Of a stretch of DNA of 64,000 nt, positions 1 through 7,641 are shown piece by piece. Where the stretch lies: assembly GCF_030295705.1 (NCBI RefSeq), contig NZ_AP027274.1, positions 1,178,001 through 1,242,000 on the forward strand, given 5' to 3'. A program made the translations under genes and the position numbers. The notes beneath the pieces were generated by a model that was not told where the DNA came from, searched no databases, and saw nothing but the letters and a program-made list of their open reading frames with translations. The DNA is from Polynucleobacter sp. TUM22923 (GTDB lineage: Bacteria > Pseudomonadota > Gammaproteobacteria > Burkholderiales > Burkholderiaceae). The number at the start of each line of letters is the position of its first letter. Positions within the stretch are counted from its first letter, which is position 1.

Positions 1-125
1 CTCACCCGCTCTACCAGTCCGTAGCAAGTATCACCCTCTAGCTCACGCACTATATCGCCTAGAATTTTACCCAGCAGACGAATGTCTTCCACTAAAGGTA
101 ATTCTGTATTTTTCGATTTAATCAT
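1..125 (-). CDS. ppc: Phosphoenolpyruvate carboxylase, N-terminal fragment (cut by window edge)
   Basis: Reading leftward from the ATG at 123-125, an open frame of 41 codons runs off the window. Its residues ([19 protein letters not shown], then [13 protein letters not shown]) match the conserved start of bacterial PEP carboxylase, which makes oxaloacetate from PEP and bicarbonate to refill the TCA cycle. Only the non-catalytic N-terminus is visible, so the call rests on that motif. There is no good Shine-Dalgarno sequence before the ATG, and the end of an IS30 element lies only 16 bp upstream, so the native promoter and leader have probably been displaced. Confidence 0.8.
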   Translation of the reverse strand, partial: MIKSKNTELPLVEDIRLLGKILGDIVRELEGDTCYGLVERV

Positions 126-141
126 CTAATATATTTCGTAG

Positions 142-161
142 ATTCAAACACGAAGTGCAAC
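142..161 (+). repeat. IS30 terminal inverted repeat, ppc-proximal end
   Basis: ATTCAAACACGAAGTGCAAC. It pairs with 1172-1191 and differs only at positions 7 and 8. The frameshifted end of the transposase frame overlaps it. Confidence 0.85.
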
Positions 162-1098
162 ACGGTTTAAGGACTGCATAAACACTTCATTGGGGGTTTT
201 AAATCCCAACCTCTTACGAGGTCGGTTATTAAGCTTGCTTTCAATCATTCTAAGCTCCTCATCAGTTACGGTGGATAAAGGCCTCTTTTTTGGGGATGTA
301 TTGCCTTAGTAAGCCATTGAAGTTTTCATTAGAACCGCGTTGCCAACTGGCAAAAGGATCAGCAAAGTAGGTGGTGGATTGCAGTGCTGTATCAATCCGG
401 GCGTGCTCGGCAAATTCCTTTCCGTTGTCATAAGTTAGTGTTTTGACCTTAGCTTGATAGGGGGCCAGTCCTTCAATAATGGCGTTACCTACCAGGGTCG
501 AAGTTTTATTGGGTACTTTGGCTAGAACAGCATAACCACTCTTGCGCTCCACTAAGGTCACAATAGCTTGTTTGTGCGCTGCCCCAATCACGGTATCGCC
601 TTCCCAGTGACCGACTTGAGATCTGGCTTCAATATGCTCTGGGCGCTCACTAATCGGCCTTCTGCCTACGATCTGGCCTCGTCGATCCCGGCCACTGGCA
701 TAGCGCTTTTTACGTTTCTTTTGACAGCGTAACTGCTGGTAAAGAGTGCCACCAGCGGCTTTATCAGCATAAACATGGCGATAGATGGTCTCATGGCTAA
801 TCCCTACAACATCTGCGATTTGCTCAGGGCTCCATTGGTCTTGTAGGTACTCTACCGTTTGATCCCAATCAGCTGGGGTGATTTGGGTAGCATTACGAGA
901 GCCTAGGGAGCGTTCCTCTGCTAATAAACAGGCTTGTCTCGGTCGATATCCTCTGCCTCCGGTATTGCGAGATAGCTCTCGGCCAATGGTCGACTTATGT
1001 CGATTCATGAGCTGGGCGATCTGGCTTTGGGTTTTTCCGTCTTTCATGAGGATATAAATCTGATATCGTTCTTCTTGGCTAAGGTGTTGATAGGTCAT
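144..1098 (-). pseudogene. IS30-family transposase, frameshifted near its C-terminus
   Basis: The continuous frame (1098 to 262, 278 aa) begins with an IS30-type helix-turn-helix (LSQEERYQIYILMKDGKTQSQ) and has catalytic D168 (HWEGDTV), D224 (TYDNGKEF) and E258 (RGSNENFNG). It stops about 45 aa short of family length. The missing end (TVTDEELRMIESKLNNRPRK, then RLGFKTPNEV) continues in the +1 frame to a stop at 144-146. The frames part at a C4A6 run, read on the top strand as T6 286-291 plus G4 292-295. One extra base there would explain the break. It could be a real inactivating mutation, a sequencing error in a homopolymer, or be bypassed by slippage. Confidence 0.8.
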
Positions 1099-1171
1099 GG
1101 CTACTTTGACTTGCAGGTCTAGAAACTATGGATACTAAAATATCCTTAGCCACTAGCTCTAATTGATCAAA

Positions 1172-1191
1172 GTTGCACTTCGTAGTTGAAT
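1172..1191 (-). repeat. IS30 terminal inverted repeat, transposase-promoter end
   Basis: Read on the minus strand this is ATTCAACTACGAAGTGCAAC, the partner of 142-161. It lies about 70 bp upstream of the transposase ATG. Confidence 0.85.
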
Positions 1192-1292
1192 TCACCTTTA
1201 GTAAATGCGAATTGTTAAGTGATATCACGTCTTCGCTAGTATTACTCTAGATCTTGATAAGCCCAACATCACAATTGATTATGCAATAGTGA

Positions 1293-2291
1293 CTACGCAA
1301 TAATCATGATGAAGATCAAGCCAATGCTAGCAATGAAGAGGGTCTCCACCACTAGCATGACAACGGGCTGCCAGCCAAGCTTAGCCAGCTCCTGAAAATT
1401 ACTCTTTAAGCCCACTGCTGCAATGGCAATGACTAACATCCAGCGAGATAAGTCCCCGATAGAATGCGTTACAGAGGATGGCAAGATTTGCATAGAGGCC
1501 ACAATAGATAAAGCCACAAATCCGATCAGGAAAGTGGGTATCAGTCGTAAGCTACTCCATCCTATGCGTGCAGAGGATTTTTCCGCGCCAAAGAATATAG
1601 AGATAAAAAGTACAACTGGCAGCAATAAGGCAACCCGGAATAGCTTTACTACCGTAGCAACGTCACCCGCCTCTGGGCCAAATAACATGCCAGCTGCAAC
1701 GACTTGCGCCACATCATGAATAGTGGCACCAAGAAAAATGCCTGCCAACAAGGGGCTTACATTTAACATTTGCAAAACAAAGGGATAGATCACCATCGCA
1801 ATGGTCGATAGTACAGTCACCCCAACCACTACTAATAAAGTAAAGCGCTCGTTTTCTTTTGTTTTAGGTAGTACGGATGCTACAGCCAAAGCCGCTGATG
1901 CCCCGCAAATTCCGACAGATCCGCCCGCGATCAAACCACAGTCCGGCGAAAGCTTCAACAGTTTAGCCAATAAAAAACCCAGAGTGACCGTAGCAACAAC
2001 TGCAAAGATCACCATCAATCCGGTATTTAATCCAATCGCCCCAATATCAGCAAAAGTAATCCGAATGCCCAAAAAAGCAACACCTAAGCGTAAGATGGTT
2101 TTGGCACAAAAATCAATTCCTGGTTTTACTTTGTCATTCAGATAGAGAAAATGCAAAGATAGGCCAATTAATAAGGCGTACAACAATTGCGGTCCACCAT
2201 AATTCTCAGATAGAAAACTGGTAGACATCGCGATGACTAAACAGACTAGTAGCCCAGGAATATTTTTCTGGGCCTCTTTGATCAAGTGCAT
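1293..2291 (-). CDS. yeiH: YeiH-family (UPF0324) membrane protein, probable sulfite/sulfate exporter
   Basis: The 332-aa, strongly hydrophobic protein has roughly ten membrane segments. Family hallmarks are visible: a glycine-rich AGGSVGICGASAALAV stretch and a GATIHDVAQVVAAG stretch. YeiH/UPF0324 proteins are annotated as putative sulfate exporters and recur in sulfonate degradation clusters, where they are thought to remove sulfite or its oxidation product. It is the last gene of the comC-suyA-suyB-gntR operon, and its ATG directly follows the gntR stop codon. That context supports export of the sulfite released by SuyAB. The transported ion is inferred from context. Confidence 0.85.
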   Translation of the reverse strand: MHLIKEAQKNIPGLLVCLVIAMSTSFLSENYGGPQLLYALLIGLSLHFLYLNDKVKPGIDFCAKTILRLGVAFLGIRITFADIGAIGLNTGLMVIFAVVATVTLGFLLAKLLKLSPDCGLIAGGSVGICGASAALAVASVLPKTKENERFTLLVVVGVTVLSTIAMVIYPFVLQMLNVSPLLAGIFLGATIHDVAQVVAAGMLFGPEAGDVATVVKLFRVALLLPVVLFISIFFGAEKSSARIGWSSLRLIPTFLIGFVALSIVASMQILPSSVTHSIGDLSRWMLVIAIAAVGLKSNFQELAKLGWQPVVMLVVETLFIASIGLIFIMIIA

Positions 2292-3011
2292 CTAAGCTAC
2301 TATCTCGTTGAAATATTCATGGCTGGAAGTATCGAGAGTAGATACCCGCCACTCTAATGGCTCATCCTGAATACCTAGGGCTACTCGACGAATAACCAAT
2401 ACTGGGGCGTCTGAATCTAATCCAAGCCACTCAGCATGCTGTTTACCAGCAAGCCCGGCTCGTAAACGCTCACTACTGCGCACAACAGACTGGCCAAACT
2501 CCATTTGGTACATCTGGTAGATGCTGCCCTTGCGATTGATAAAATCAGTCCGATTGAGGCCTTCAAACCTCTTCTTATCCAGAGTAATTTGATCAATCAT
2601 GACGCATTGCCCCTCCAATGAAAGGCGATTAGTCACCCTCCAAACTGGAGAGCCTTCTTTAATCTGCAATTTACTAGCCTCTTCCTTATTAGCAATAGCG
2701 CTATTCAGGGATATTAGCTCTACCTTTGGGTAGACTTTTTTTTCTGCATCATTTTTCACCACATGAAAAAAGTAATACAACAACCTTTTTAGATCATGCT
2801 CAACAACATAGGTGCCCCTACCTTGGCGGCGGACAACAATATTTTCTGCTACCAGCTCATCCACTGCTTTACGCAGGGTACCTATTGATACATCCAATTC
2901 TTTCGACAAATCCTTTTCAGCAGGCAAAGCCTGCCCCATGGGATATCGACCCCTGACCAAATCCTCAGTAATTTTTTGCTTTACCTCTTGATAGGCGGTC
3001 AGGGTTTTCAT
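2292..3011 (-). CDS. suyR: GntR-family (HutC subfamily) regulator of the sulfolactate operon
   Basis: The 239-aa protein has an N-terminal winged helix (residues about 8-75, with LPAEKDLSKELDVSIGTLRK and a VRRQGRGTYV wing) and a C-terminal UTRA ligand-binding domain (about 95-235). HutC-type regulators usually act as repressors released by a pathway metabolite; here the ligand could be sulfolactate or sulfopyruvate. It lies in the operon 8 bp after suyB and abuts yeiH. A 20-bp palindrome upstream of comC (5635-5654) is the obvious candidate operator. The family call is secure. The symbol follows the naming used in other suy clusters and is tentative. Confidence 0.85.
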   Translation of the reverse strand: MKTLTAYQEVKQKITEDLVRGRYPMGQALPAEKDLSKELDVSIGTLRKAVDELVAENIVVRRQGRGTYVVEHDLKRLLYYFFHVVKNDAEKKVYPKVELISLNSAIANKEEASKLQIKEGSPVWRVTNRLSLEGQCVMIDQITLDKKRFEGLNRTDFINRKGSIYQMYQMEFGQSVVRSSERLRAGLAGKQHAEWLGLDSDAPVLVIRRVALGIQDEPLEWRVSTLDTSSHEYFNEIVA

Positions 3012-3019
3012 ACTAAACC

Positions 3020-4192
3020 TTATGCTGATTCGTACAAACGGGTTAATACAAATTCACGATGACCCAGAATCTCAGAAGCAGTCAGTTCACCATCAGCGGT
3101 TCGCTTGAGGCAATCCAACAACTTATCGCCTGCTTGATCCATATTTTCTTCGCGACGCAAAATACCAGATACGTCAACGTCAATGTGCTCACCCATAGTG
3201 CGAACTGTTTTTGGATTTGCGCAAATCTTAATTACTGGAAGAATCGCATTGCCAATGACGTTGCCCTGTCCCGTTGGGAAAAAGTGTGCTGTAAAACCAG
3301 CAGCGGCACACAAAGTAACCATTTCAGCAGCAGCTGAAGAAGAGTCCATAAAGTGCAGACCTGGAATTTTTGGCTCTTCGCCTTTATCCAAAACGCTGTC
3401 AACAATACATTTCTTGCCAATTTTTTGGATATTACCAAGCGCTTTTTCTTCAATCGTTGTCAAGCCACCAGCAATATTTCCCTTAGTTGGCTGTGAATCC
3501 GAAAGATCGCTTGTCTTATGACGCTCAATCACATCTTGGTAGCGATCAAACATTTCGCGAAACTTCTTCTTAACCTCTGGAGTACGGCAACGGGCTTCAA
3601 CTAAATGCTCGCCACCAGTTAATTCAGTAGTCTCACCAAACACTAATGTAGAACCAATTTCGTACAACTTATCAAACGCATCGCCAACTGTTGGGTTTGC
3701 ACCGCAACCTGAAGTAGTGTCTGATTCTCCGCACTTAGTGGATACCCACAACTCAGATAATGGGGCAGATACACGCTTCTGCTTGGAAGCATGTTTCACC
3801 ATACTGTAAGCGGCTTTACTGGCTGCTGCGATGGTTGCTGTATCTCCATTGCCTTCAATCCAGAAACCTTCAACAGGTTTACCAGATGCTTTGATACCGT
3901 CTACAACGATTTTTGTCCACTGTGGCTCAATACCAATTACCACTACTGCGGCAACGTTAGGATTAGAACCTGTACCAATCAAAGTACGGAAGTGTAGATC
4001 CAAGTCTGCTCCAAACTGCAAGCGTCCATAGGAGTGAGGAATTGCCATGCCGCCCTTGATGTTATTTGCAACAGCTTCACAAGCAGCATTCGATAAGTCA
4101 TCTAAAGGCAAAATCAATACGTGGTTGCGAATGCCCATGCGGCCATTTTCGCGGCGGTAACCTAAAAAGGTTGCGTCTTTCAAATTAGTCAT
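3020..4192 (-). CDS. suyB: (2R)-sulfolactate sulfo-lyase, beta subunit
   Basis: The 390-aa protein is of the UxaA C-terminal (altronate/galactarate dehydratase-like) family. Together with SuyA it desulfonates (R)-sulfolactate to pyruvate and sulfite. Motifs typical of SuyB as I know it are [15 protein letters not shown] near the start, [36 protein letters not shown] and [20 protein letters not shown]. The Cys residues in the third motif are candidate metal or Fe-S ligands. The separate small SAF-domain partner lies 39 bp upstream, unlike the fused altronate dehydratases. Neighbours (sulfolactate dehydrogenase, exporter) favour sulfolactate over a sugar acid. Altronate or another hydroxy acid is the alternative. 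Confidence 0.9.
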   Translation of the reverse strand: MTNLKDATFLGYRRENGRMGIRNHVLILPLDDLSNAACEAVANNIKGGMAIPHSYGRLQFGADLDLHFRTLIGTGSNPNVAAVVVIGIEPQWTKIVVDGIKASGKPVEGFWIEGNGDTATIAAASKAAYSMVKHASKQKRVSAPLSELWVSTKCGESDTTSGCGANPTVGDAFDKLYEIGSTLVFGETTELTGGEHLVEARCRTPEVKKKFREMFDRYQDVIERHKTSDLSDSQPTKGNIAGGLTTIEEKALGNIQKIGKKCIVDSVLDKGEEPKIPGLHFMDSSSAAAEMVTLCAAAGFTAHFFPTGQGNVIGNAILPVIKICANPKTVRTMGEHIDVDVSGILRREENMDQAGDKLLDCLKRTADGELTASEILGHREFVLTRLYESA

Positions 4193-4231
4193 TTTTTATC
4201 TTTCTGAATGAATGGGGTGTAAGAGACTGGA

Positions 4232-4513
4232 TTACCAGCGCTTCGTTTTTACGTTTTGGACATGAAGGTGCTCGCCTTTTTTAATTGGAGCTACTACCTT
4301 GCCAATATCAACACCGTATTTCATGACTGTGTCACCGGTCTTGAGGTCATTCAATGAAATTTTATGACCAATTGGAATGTCGCTTTCCGATTTAATATTT
4401 AAAGTCAGGTCACCATCCATTACCCAACCAGTTAAATCAGTGCCGGCTTTTACGCCCTCAACTACGATAACGCCTACGCCATCTCCTGGCTCATGCACGA
4501 CAAAATGGATCAT
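4232..4513 (-). CDS. suyA: (2R)-sulfolactate sulfo-lyase, alpha subunit
   Basis: The 93-aa protein consists almost wholly of a SAF domain like the N-terminus of UxaA. It begins MIHFVVHEPGDGVGVIVVEG and contains the IPIGHKISL and KYGVDIGKV segments typical of this fold. It is the small subunit of the SuyAB lyase; family knowledge assigns this domain to substrate or cofactor handling. It sits between comC (33 bp upstream) and suyB (39 bp downstream) in one operon. The length fits other SuyA proteins. Confidence 0.9.
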   Translation of the reverse strand: MIHFVVHEPGDGVGVIVVEGVKAGTDLTGWVMDGDLTLNIKSESDIPIGHKISLNDLKTGDTVMKYGVDIGKVVAPIKKGEHLHVQNVKTKRW

Positions 4514-4546
4514 TACCTTCTCCTTATTGATCTTGTTTTTAAACTA

Positions 4547-5554
4547 CTAAGTCCATAGCTGACGAATGCCAGCCTGAATTTCCTCTACAACTACATCTGA
4601 AACCATCACACCATTTTTCAAGCCTTTTTCACGCTGCTGAAAACGGCGCTGCCCCGGAAGACGGATGCCAGAATCTACCGCCATCTCCTCTAGAAAGGAC
4701 TGCATCCGACCAGCAAATACTTGGGGGCCCGCTAAACCTGGATCGACTGTGACTAAAAGCTGGCCAATACGAGGACGATTTCCTTTGGCATCAAAGAAAG
4801 AATCTGCCTCATAAGAAAATCGACTTCCAGATAAACCCACCACCAGTAATTCAACAATCAAAGCGAGCAAAGCACCCTTATCACCACCTAATGGCAACAT
4901 TAAGCCTTTGAGGCCTTCCTGTGGATCCGTCGTTGGCTTGCCATCTATAGTCAATGCCCAACCCTCAGGTATACGTTCGTCATTTTTAGCGGCAACCAAT
5001 AATTTTCCACGGGCTACCGCTGATAAAGACATATCAATCACTAAGGGATTGGTATCGCCATTCGGAAAGGCAGCTGCAATCGGATTAGTCCCAAATATCG
5101 CCTTAGTACCACCAACCATTGGCATGGCAGCTGGTGTATTGCCAAACAACAAAGAGATATAGCCTGCACGAGCAGCGGCCTCAACATAATGACCCGCCAC
5201 CCCAAAGTGATGGCTATTTTTTACTGCTACCAATCCAATACCCGTTTTAGACGCAAGATTCACCGACAGGTCAGTAGCTAAACGAAGTGATGGGAACGCC
5301 AAACCATCCGCCGCATCGACCAAGGCTGCAGATAATTTGAATGCCGTTACCTTAGTTTTGGGTGCCAACTCAATACGGCCATTTTTTGCATGTGCAGCAT
5401 ATTGAGAGACTCTGGCCATGCCGTGTGAAGCCAAGCCATCCAACTCGGCCAAAGCAAGAAATTTAGCTGTTTGATGCGCTGCCCGAGCTTCGATACCCGC
5501 AGCCTTGAGGCCAGACTTGGCTAAGGACACCATCTCAGAATACGAAAGATTCAC
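4547..5554 (-). CDS. comC: (R)-sulfolactate dehydrogenase, Ldh2/malate-lactate dehydrogenase family
   Basis: This NAD(P)-dependent 2-hydroxyacid dehydrogenase of the Ldh2/YlbC/ComC family interconverts sulfopyruvate and (R)-sulfolactate. Visible motifs are LDGLASHGMARV (near residue 40), NSHHFGVAGHYVE (near 115), FGTNPIAAAFP and VIDMSLSAVARGK. The frame extends to a TTG at 5560, but the GTG at 5554 is better placed after an AGGGG ribosome site, so I start there (335 aa). It is the first gene of the suy operon. No SlcC-type (S)-sulfolactate dehydrogenase is nearby, so racemisation of (S)-sulfolactate would need a distant gene. Malate or ureidoglycolate dehydrogenase would be possible without the suyAB context. 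Confidence 0.85.
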   Translation of the reverse strand: MNLSYSEMVSLAKSGLKAAGIEARAAHQTAKFLALAELDGLASHGMARVSQYAAHAKNGRIELAPKTKVTAFKLSAALVDAADGLAFPSLRLATDLSVNLASKTGIGLVAVKNSHHFGVAGHYVEAAARAGYISLLFGNTPAAMPMVGGTKAIFGTNPIAAAFPNGDTNPLVIDMSLSAVARGKLLVAAKNDERIPEGWALTIDGKPTTDPQEGLKGLMLPLGGDKGALLALIVELLVVGLSGSRFSYEADSFFDAKGNRPRIGQLLVTVDPGLAGPQVFAGRMQSFLEEMAVDSGIRLPGQRRFQQREKGLKNGVMVSDVVVEEIQAGIRQLWT

Positions 5555-5634
5555 GCACAAACCCCTAGTAAAAAACTACGGGTTTTAATGACTTGACGAA
5601 GGGCGCTTTCAGAGTGCAAAATTATTGACATGTG

Positions 5635-5654
5635 TAAATCATATAGATGATTTA
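5635..5654. promoter_or_regulatory. 20-bp palindrome, candidate operator of the sulfolactate regulon
   Basis: TAAATCAT-ATAG-ATGATTTA is a perfect inverted repeat with 8-bp arms, four bases after a TTGACA hexamer (5625-5630). It lies in the 278-bp region between the divergent comC and tctC genes, about 80 bp from comC and 180 bp from tctC. GntR-family dimers bind palindromes of this size. Its assignment to the operon's own regulator is inference. Confidence 0.55.
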
Positions 5655-5832
5655 GATATCATGCAAGACCCAATTAATTGTGCAGCGCAATGAAAATAAA
5701 GTGGCGCTATTCAAGAGTTGGAGGAGACAGTAGTCAGTAACAAAATAATATAAATACTCAGTAGCAAAGAAGCATAGTTTTGAATGTACAGACAAAAAAA
5801 TAACAAATCAAATCACCACTGGAGGTCAACCG

Positions 5833-6819
5833 ATGTTTACGATGAAAAAAGATAAGTTCAGCAGACGTTTATTTTTAATAGCTAGCGCACTCACATTGGC
5901 TATGCCCCAATTAGCCAATGCCCAATCATGGCCTACAAAGCCTATTAAACTGGTCATCCCATTCGCAGCTGGCGGCACTACTGACATTTTAGGAAGACTG
6001 TTAGCGCAGCAACTGACAAAAGATTTAGGTCAAAATGTCATCGTAGAAAATAAAGGTGGAGCTGGCGGCAATATTGCTGCTGAGTTTGTAGCGCAATCAG
6101 CTGCAGACGGTTACACCATCATGCTTGCATCCGGCAGCATGCTGACAGTAAATCCCTACCTCTATAAAAAATTACCGGTAAATTACAGCAAGGACTTTGT
6201 CAACATCACCAACGTTGCTAGTGGTCCGATGCTGCTATCTGTGAGCACAAAAATACCGGTCAAAACTCTGAATGAATTTGTTACCTATGCAAAGATCAAG
6301 GATTTGAATTTCGGTTCCGCAGGAATTGGTAGCCAAGTACACATGGCGGGTGAGAATCTAATCTATTCAACAAATATTCCTGCGACTCATGTTCCTTATA
6401 AAGGAGAATCCGCAGCCATCAATGATTTAGTAGCCGGTCAAATTGATTTTATGGTTGGTAACTTAACAGCCGCAACTGGATTTGCAAAAGCGGGCCAGAT
6501 TAAGCCTATCGCCGTTACTAGTGCCAAGCGCGTTAAACAACTACCTGATGTGCCAACTGTTGCAGAAAGTGGCGTACCTGGATTTGAAAGCACCGGTTGG
6601 TTTGGTTTGTTAGCACCCGCGAATACACCCACAGTAATTACTAATAAGATCTATGAGGCAACGGTAAAGGCTGTGAATTCTGAAGCAATGAAAAAGAGTT
6701 TGGACCTAAATGGTCTCACTCCAATAGTGAACTCACAAAAAGACTTTGATGCGCAAATCAAAGCTGAGTCAGCTAACTGGGAAAAGGTCATTAAAGGTCG
6801 TAACATCAGCGCTCAATAA
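5833..6819 (+). CDS. Tripartite tricarboxylate transporter substrate-binding protein (TctC/Bug family)
   Basis: The 328-aa protein has a signal peptide (KKDKFSRRLFLIASALTLA, cleavage near ANA-QS at about 30) and a Bug-type periplasmic fold. Motifs are WPTKPIKLVIPFAAGGTTDI, VENKGGAGGNIAAEFV and PYKGESAAINDLVAGQIDFM. These proteins capture carboxylates for TctAB-type permeases, but no TctA or TctB gene is present here. GGAGG 8 bp upstream supports the start. It is divergent from the suy operon, and sulfolactate clusters elsewhere use a tripartite transporter, so sulfolactate is a plausible ligand. The neighbouring dicarboxylate operon is a second candidate for its role. Confidence 0.85.
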   Translation: MFTMKKDKFSRRLFLIASALTLAMPQLANAQSWPTKPIKLVIPFAAGGTTDILGRLLAQQLTKDLGQNVIVENKGGAGGNIAAEFVAQSAADGYTIMLASGSMLTVNPYLYKKLPVNYSKDFVNITNVASGPMLLSVSTKIPVKTLNEFVTYAKIKDLNFGSAGIGSQVHMAGENLIYSTNIPATHVPYKGESAAINDLVAGQIDFMVGNLTAATGFAKAGQIKPIAVTSAKRVKQLPDVPTVAESGVPGFESTGWFGLLAPANTPTVITNKIYEATVKAVNSEAMKKSLDLNGLTPIVNSQKDFDAQIKAESANWEKVIKGRNISAQ

Positions 6820-6830
6820 GAGTCTGTTTC

Positions 6831-6872
6831 ATCAATAAAAAAGCGAGGATTTATCCTCGCTTTTTTATTGAT
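6831..6872. terminator. Bidirectional terminator between tctC and tauE
   Basis: A perfect 20-bp inverted repeat (6831-6850 with 6853-6872) has a GCGAGGAT/ATCCTCGC core flanked by A6 and T6. It therefore works for tctC (plus) and for the tauE operon (minus), whose stop codons are convergent here. Confidence 0.9.
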
Positions 6873-6886
6873 CCGATAGCAGATGA

Positions 6887-7606
6887 TTATGTAATTTGCC
6901 TTATTAGTAAGATCACCCCAGCAAAAACCAAGATACTTCCATACGCAATACGCATTGAGGCATTAGTTAGTTTTGTATGCACATGGGTGCCGATCCAAAT
7001 CCCCAAAAAAGTAATTGGCATTAAACATAAAGCAAGGCCAAGCACAGGCCAGCTCAGTATCAGTCCCGTAGCCAACATCAAAGATAAACGTAAAAAAGTC
7101 AGGATAAAGAGAGTAAATGCCATCGTTGCACGCAAAGCTCTGGGATCGCTAATGCGCAAAGCGAAATAAGAGACATAAATAGGACCCCCAGTGGCAAATA
7201 TTGCCGTAAAGACTCCTCCAAAGAATCCAAAAGGTGCGGCCCACCACCTATTAATAGGCTCCCGAAGTTCAGTATGGCGCTGAAGCAATACCCTGAGGCC
7301 ATTCATTGCAGCGAATACCCCCAAGATCAACAGTAGCGGCTCACTAGGAGCGCTCACTAAAAGAAAAATACCCAGCACCATTCCGATTAAGCTAAATGGA
7401 AATAGCCATTTCAGCTCCGGCATATTGACATCACTGGAAGACTTGCGGCCAACATACAGCGAAGCGCAAATATCCACCAGCACCATCACAGGAACCACCA
7501 CCTTGAGGGGGTACATTAGTACCAGCAAAGGCACCGCTACGATAGATGATCCAAATCCTGAAACACCAAAGATAAAAAAGGCGCAAAACATCACTAATAC
7601 GGTCAA
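6887..7606 (-). CDS. TauE/SafE-family membrane exporter (sulfite/organosulfur anion type)
   Basis: The 239-aa hydrophobic protein has about seven to eight membrane segments, the GVSGFGSSIVAVPLLV stretch typical of TauE/SafE in the first helix, and GGVFTAIFATGGPIYVSY, the second family repeat. Family members export sulfite, sulfoacetate or related anions. It is the last gene of the sdh-like/fumarase operon, 35 bp after the flavoprotein gene. The listed start is a TTG. The frame stays open upstream to codons next to the flavoprotein stop codon (TGATT at 7640-7644), so a rare ATT start coupled to that stop is possible. The substrate is not known; context suggests sulfite. Confidence 0.8.
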   Translation of the reverse strand: MTVLVMFCAFFIFGVSGFGSSIVAVPLLVLMYPLKVVVPVMVLVDICASLYVGRKSSSDVNMPELKWLFPFSLIGMVLGIFLLVSAPSEPLLLILGVFAAMNGLRVLLQRHTELREPINRWWAAPFGFFGGVFTAIFATGGPIYVSYFALRISDPRALRATMAFTLFILTFLRLSLMLATGLILSWPVLGLALCLMPITFLGIWIGTHVHTKLTNASMRIAYGSILVFAGVILLIRQIT

Positions 7607-7641
7607 TGCAAATGAGACTGGCTCGATTAAGTCAAAAATAA

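Larger units (their letters stand above)
142..1191 (-). mobile_element. IS30-family insertion sequence, about 1.05 kb
   Basis: Terminal inverted repeats of 20 bp at 142-161 and 1172-1191 match at 18 of 20 positions. They enclose one transposase reading frame with an IS30-type DDE domain. The size fits the family. No clear target-site duplication is visible; IS30 elements make only 2-3 bp duplications, which cannot be told from chance here. The element lies between ppc and the sulfolactate operon, with its transposase reading toward ppc. Confidence 0.88.

Noticed and set aside
126-170. Hybrid promoter formed by the IS30 end and ppc upstream DNA
   Set aside because: A TTGCAC in the inverted repeat has no -10 element at acceptable spacing; TATATT is 21 bp away and nearly touches the ATG.
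262-300. Programmed -1 frameshift in the IS30 transposase
   Set aside because: The conserved C-terminus is in the +1 frame; the -1 frame meets a stop within a few codons, so a classic -1 slippery site does not apply.
1423-2145. Long plus-strand open frames opposite the yeiH gene
   Set aside because: They have no recognisable protein features and lie wholly opposite a clear membrane protein gene; they are antisense shadows of its codon use.
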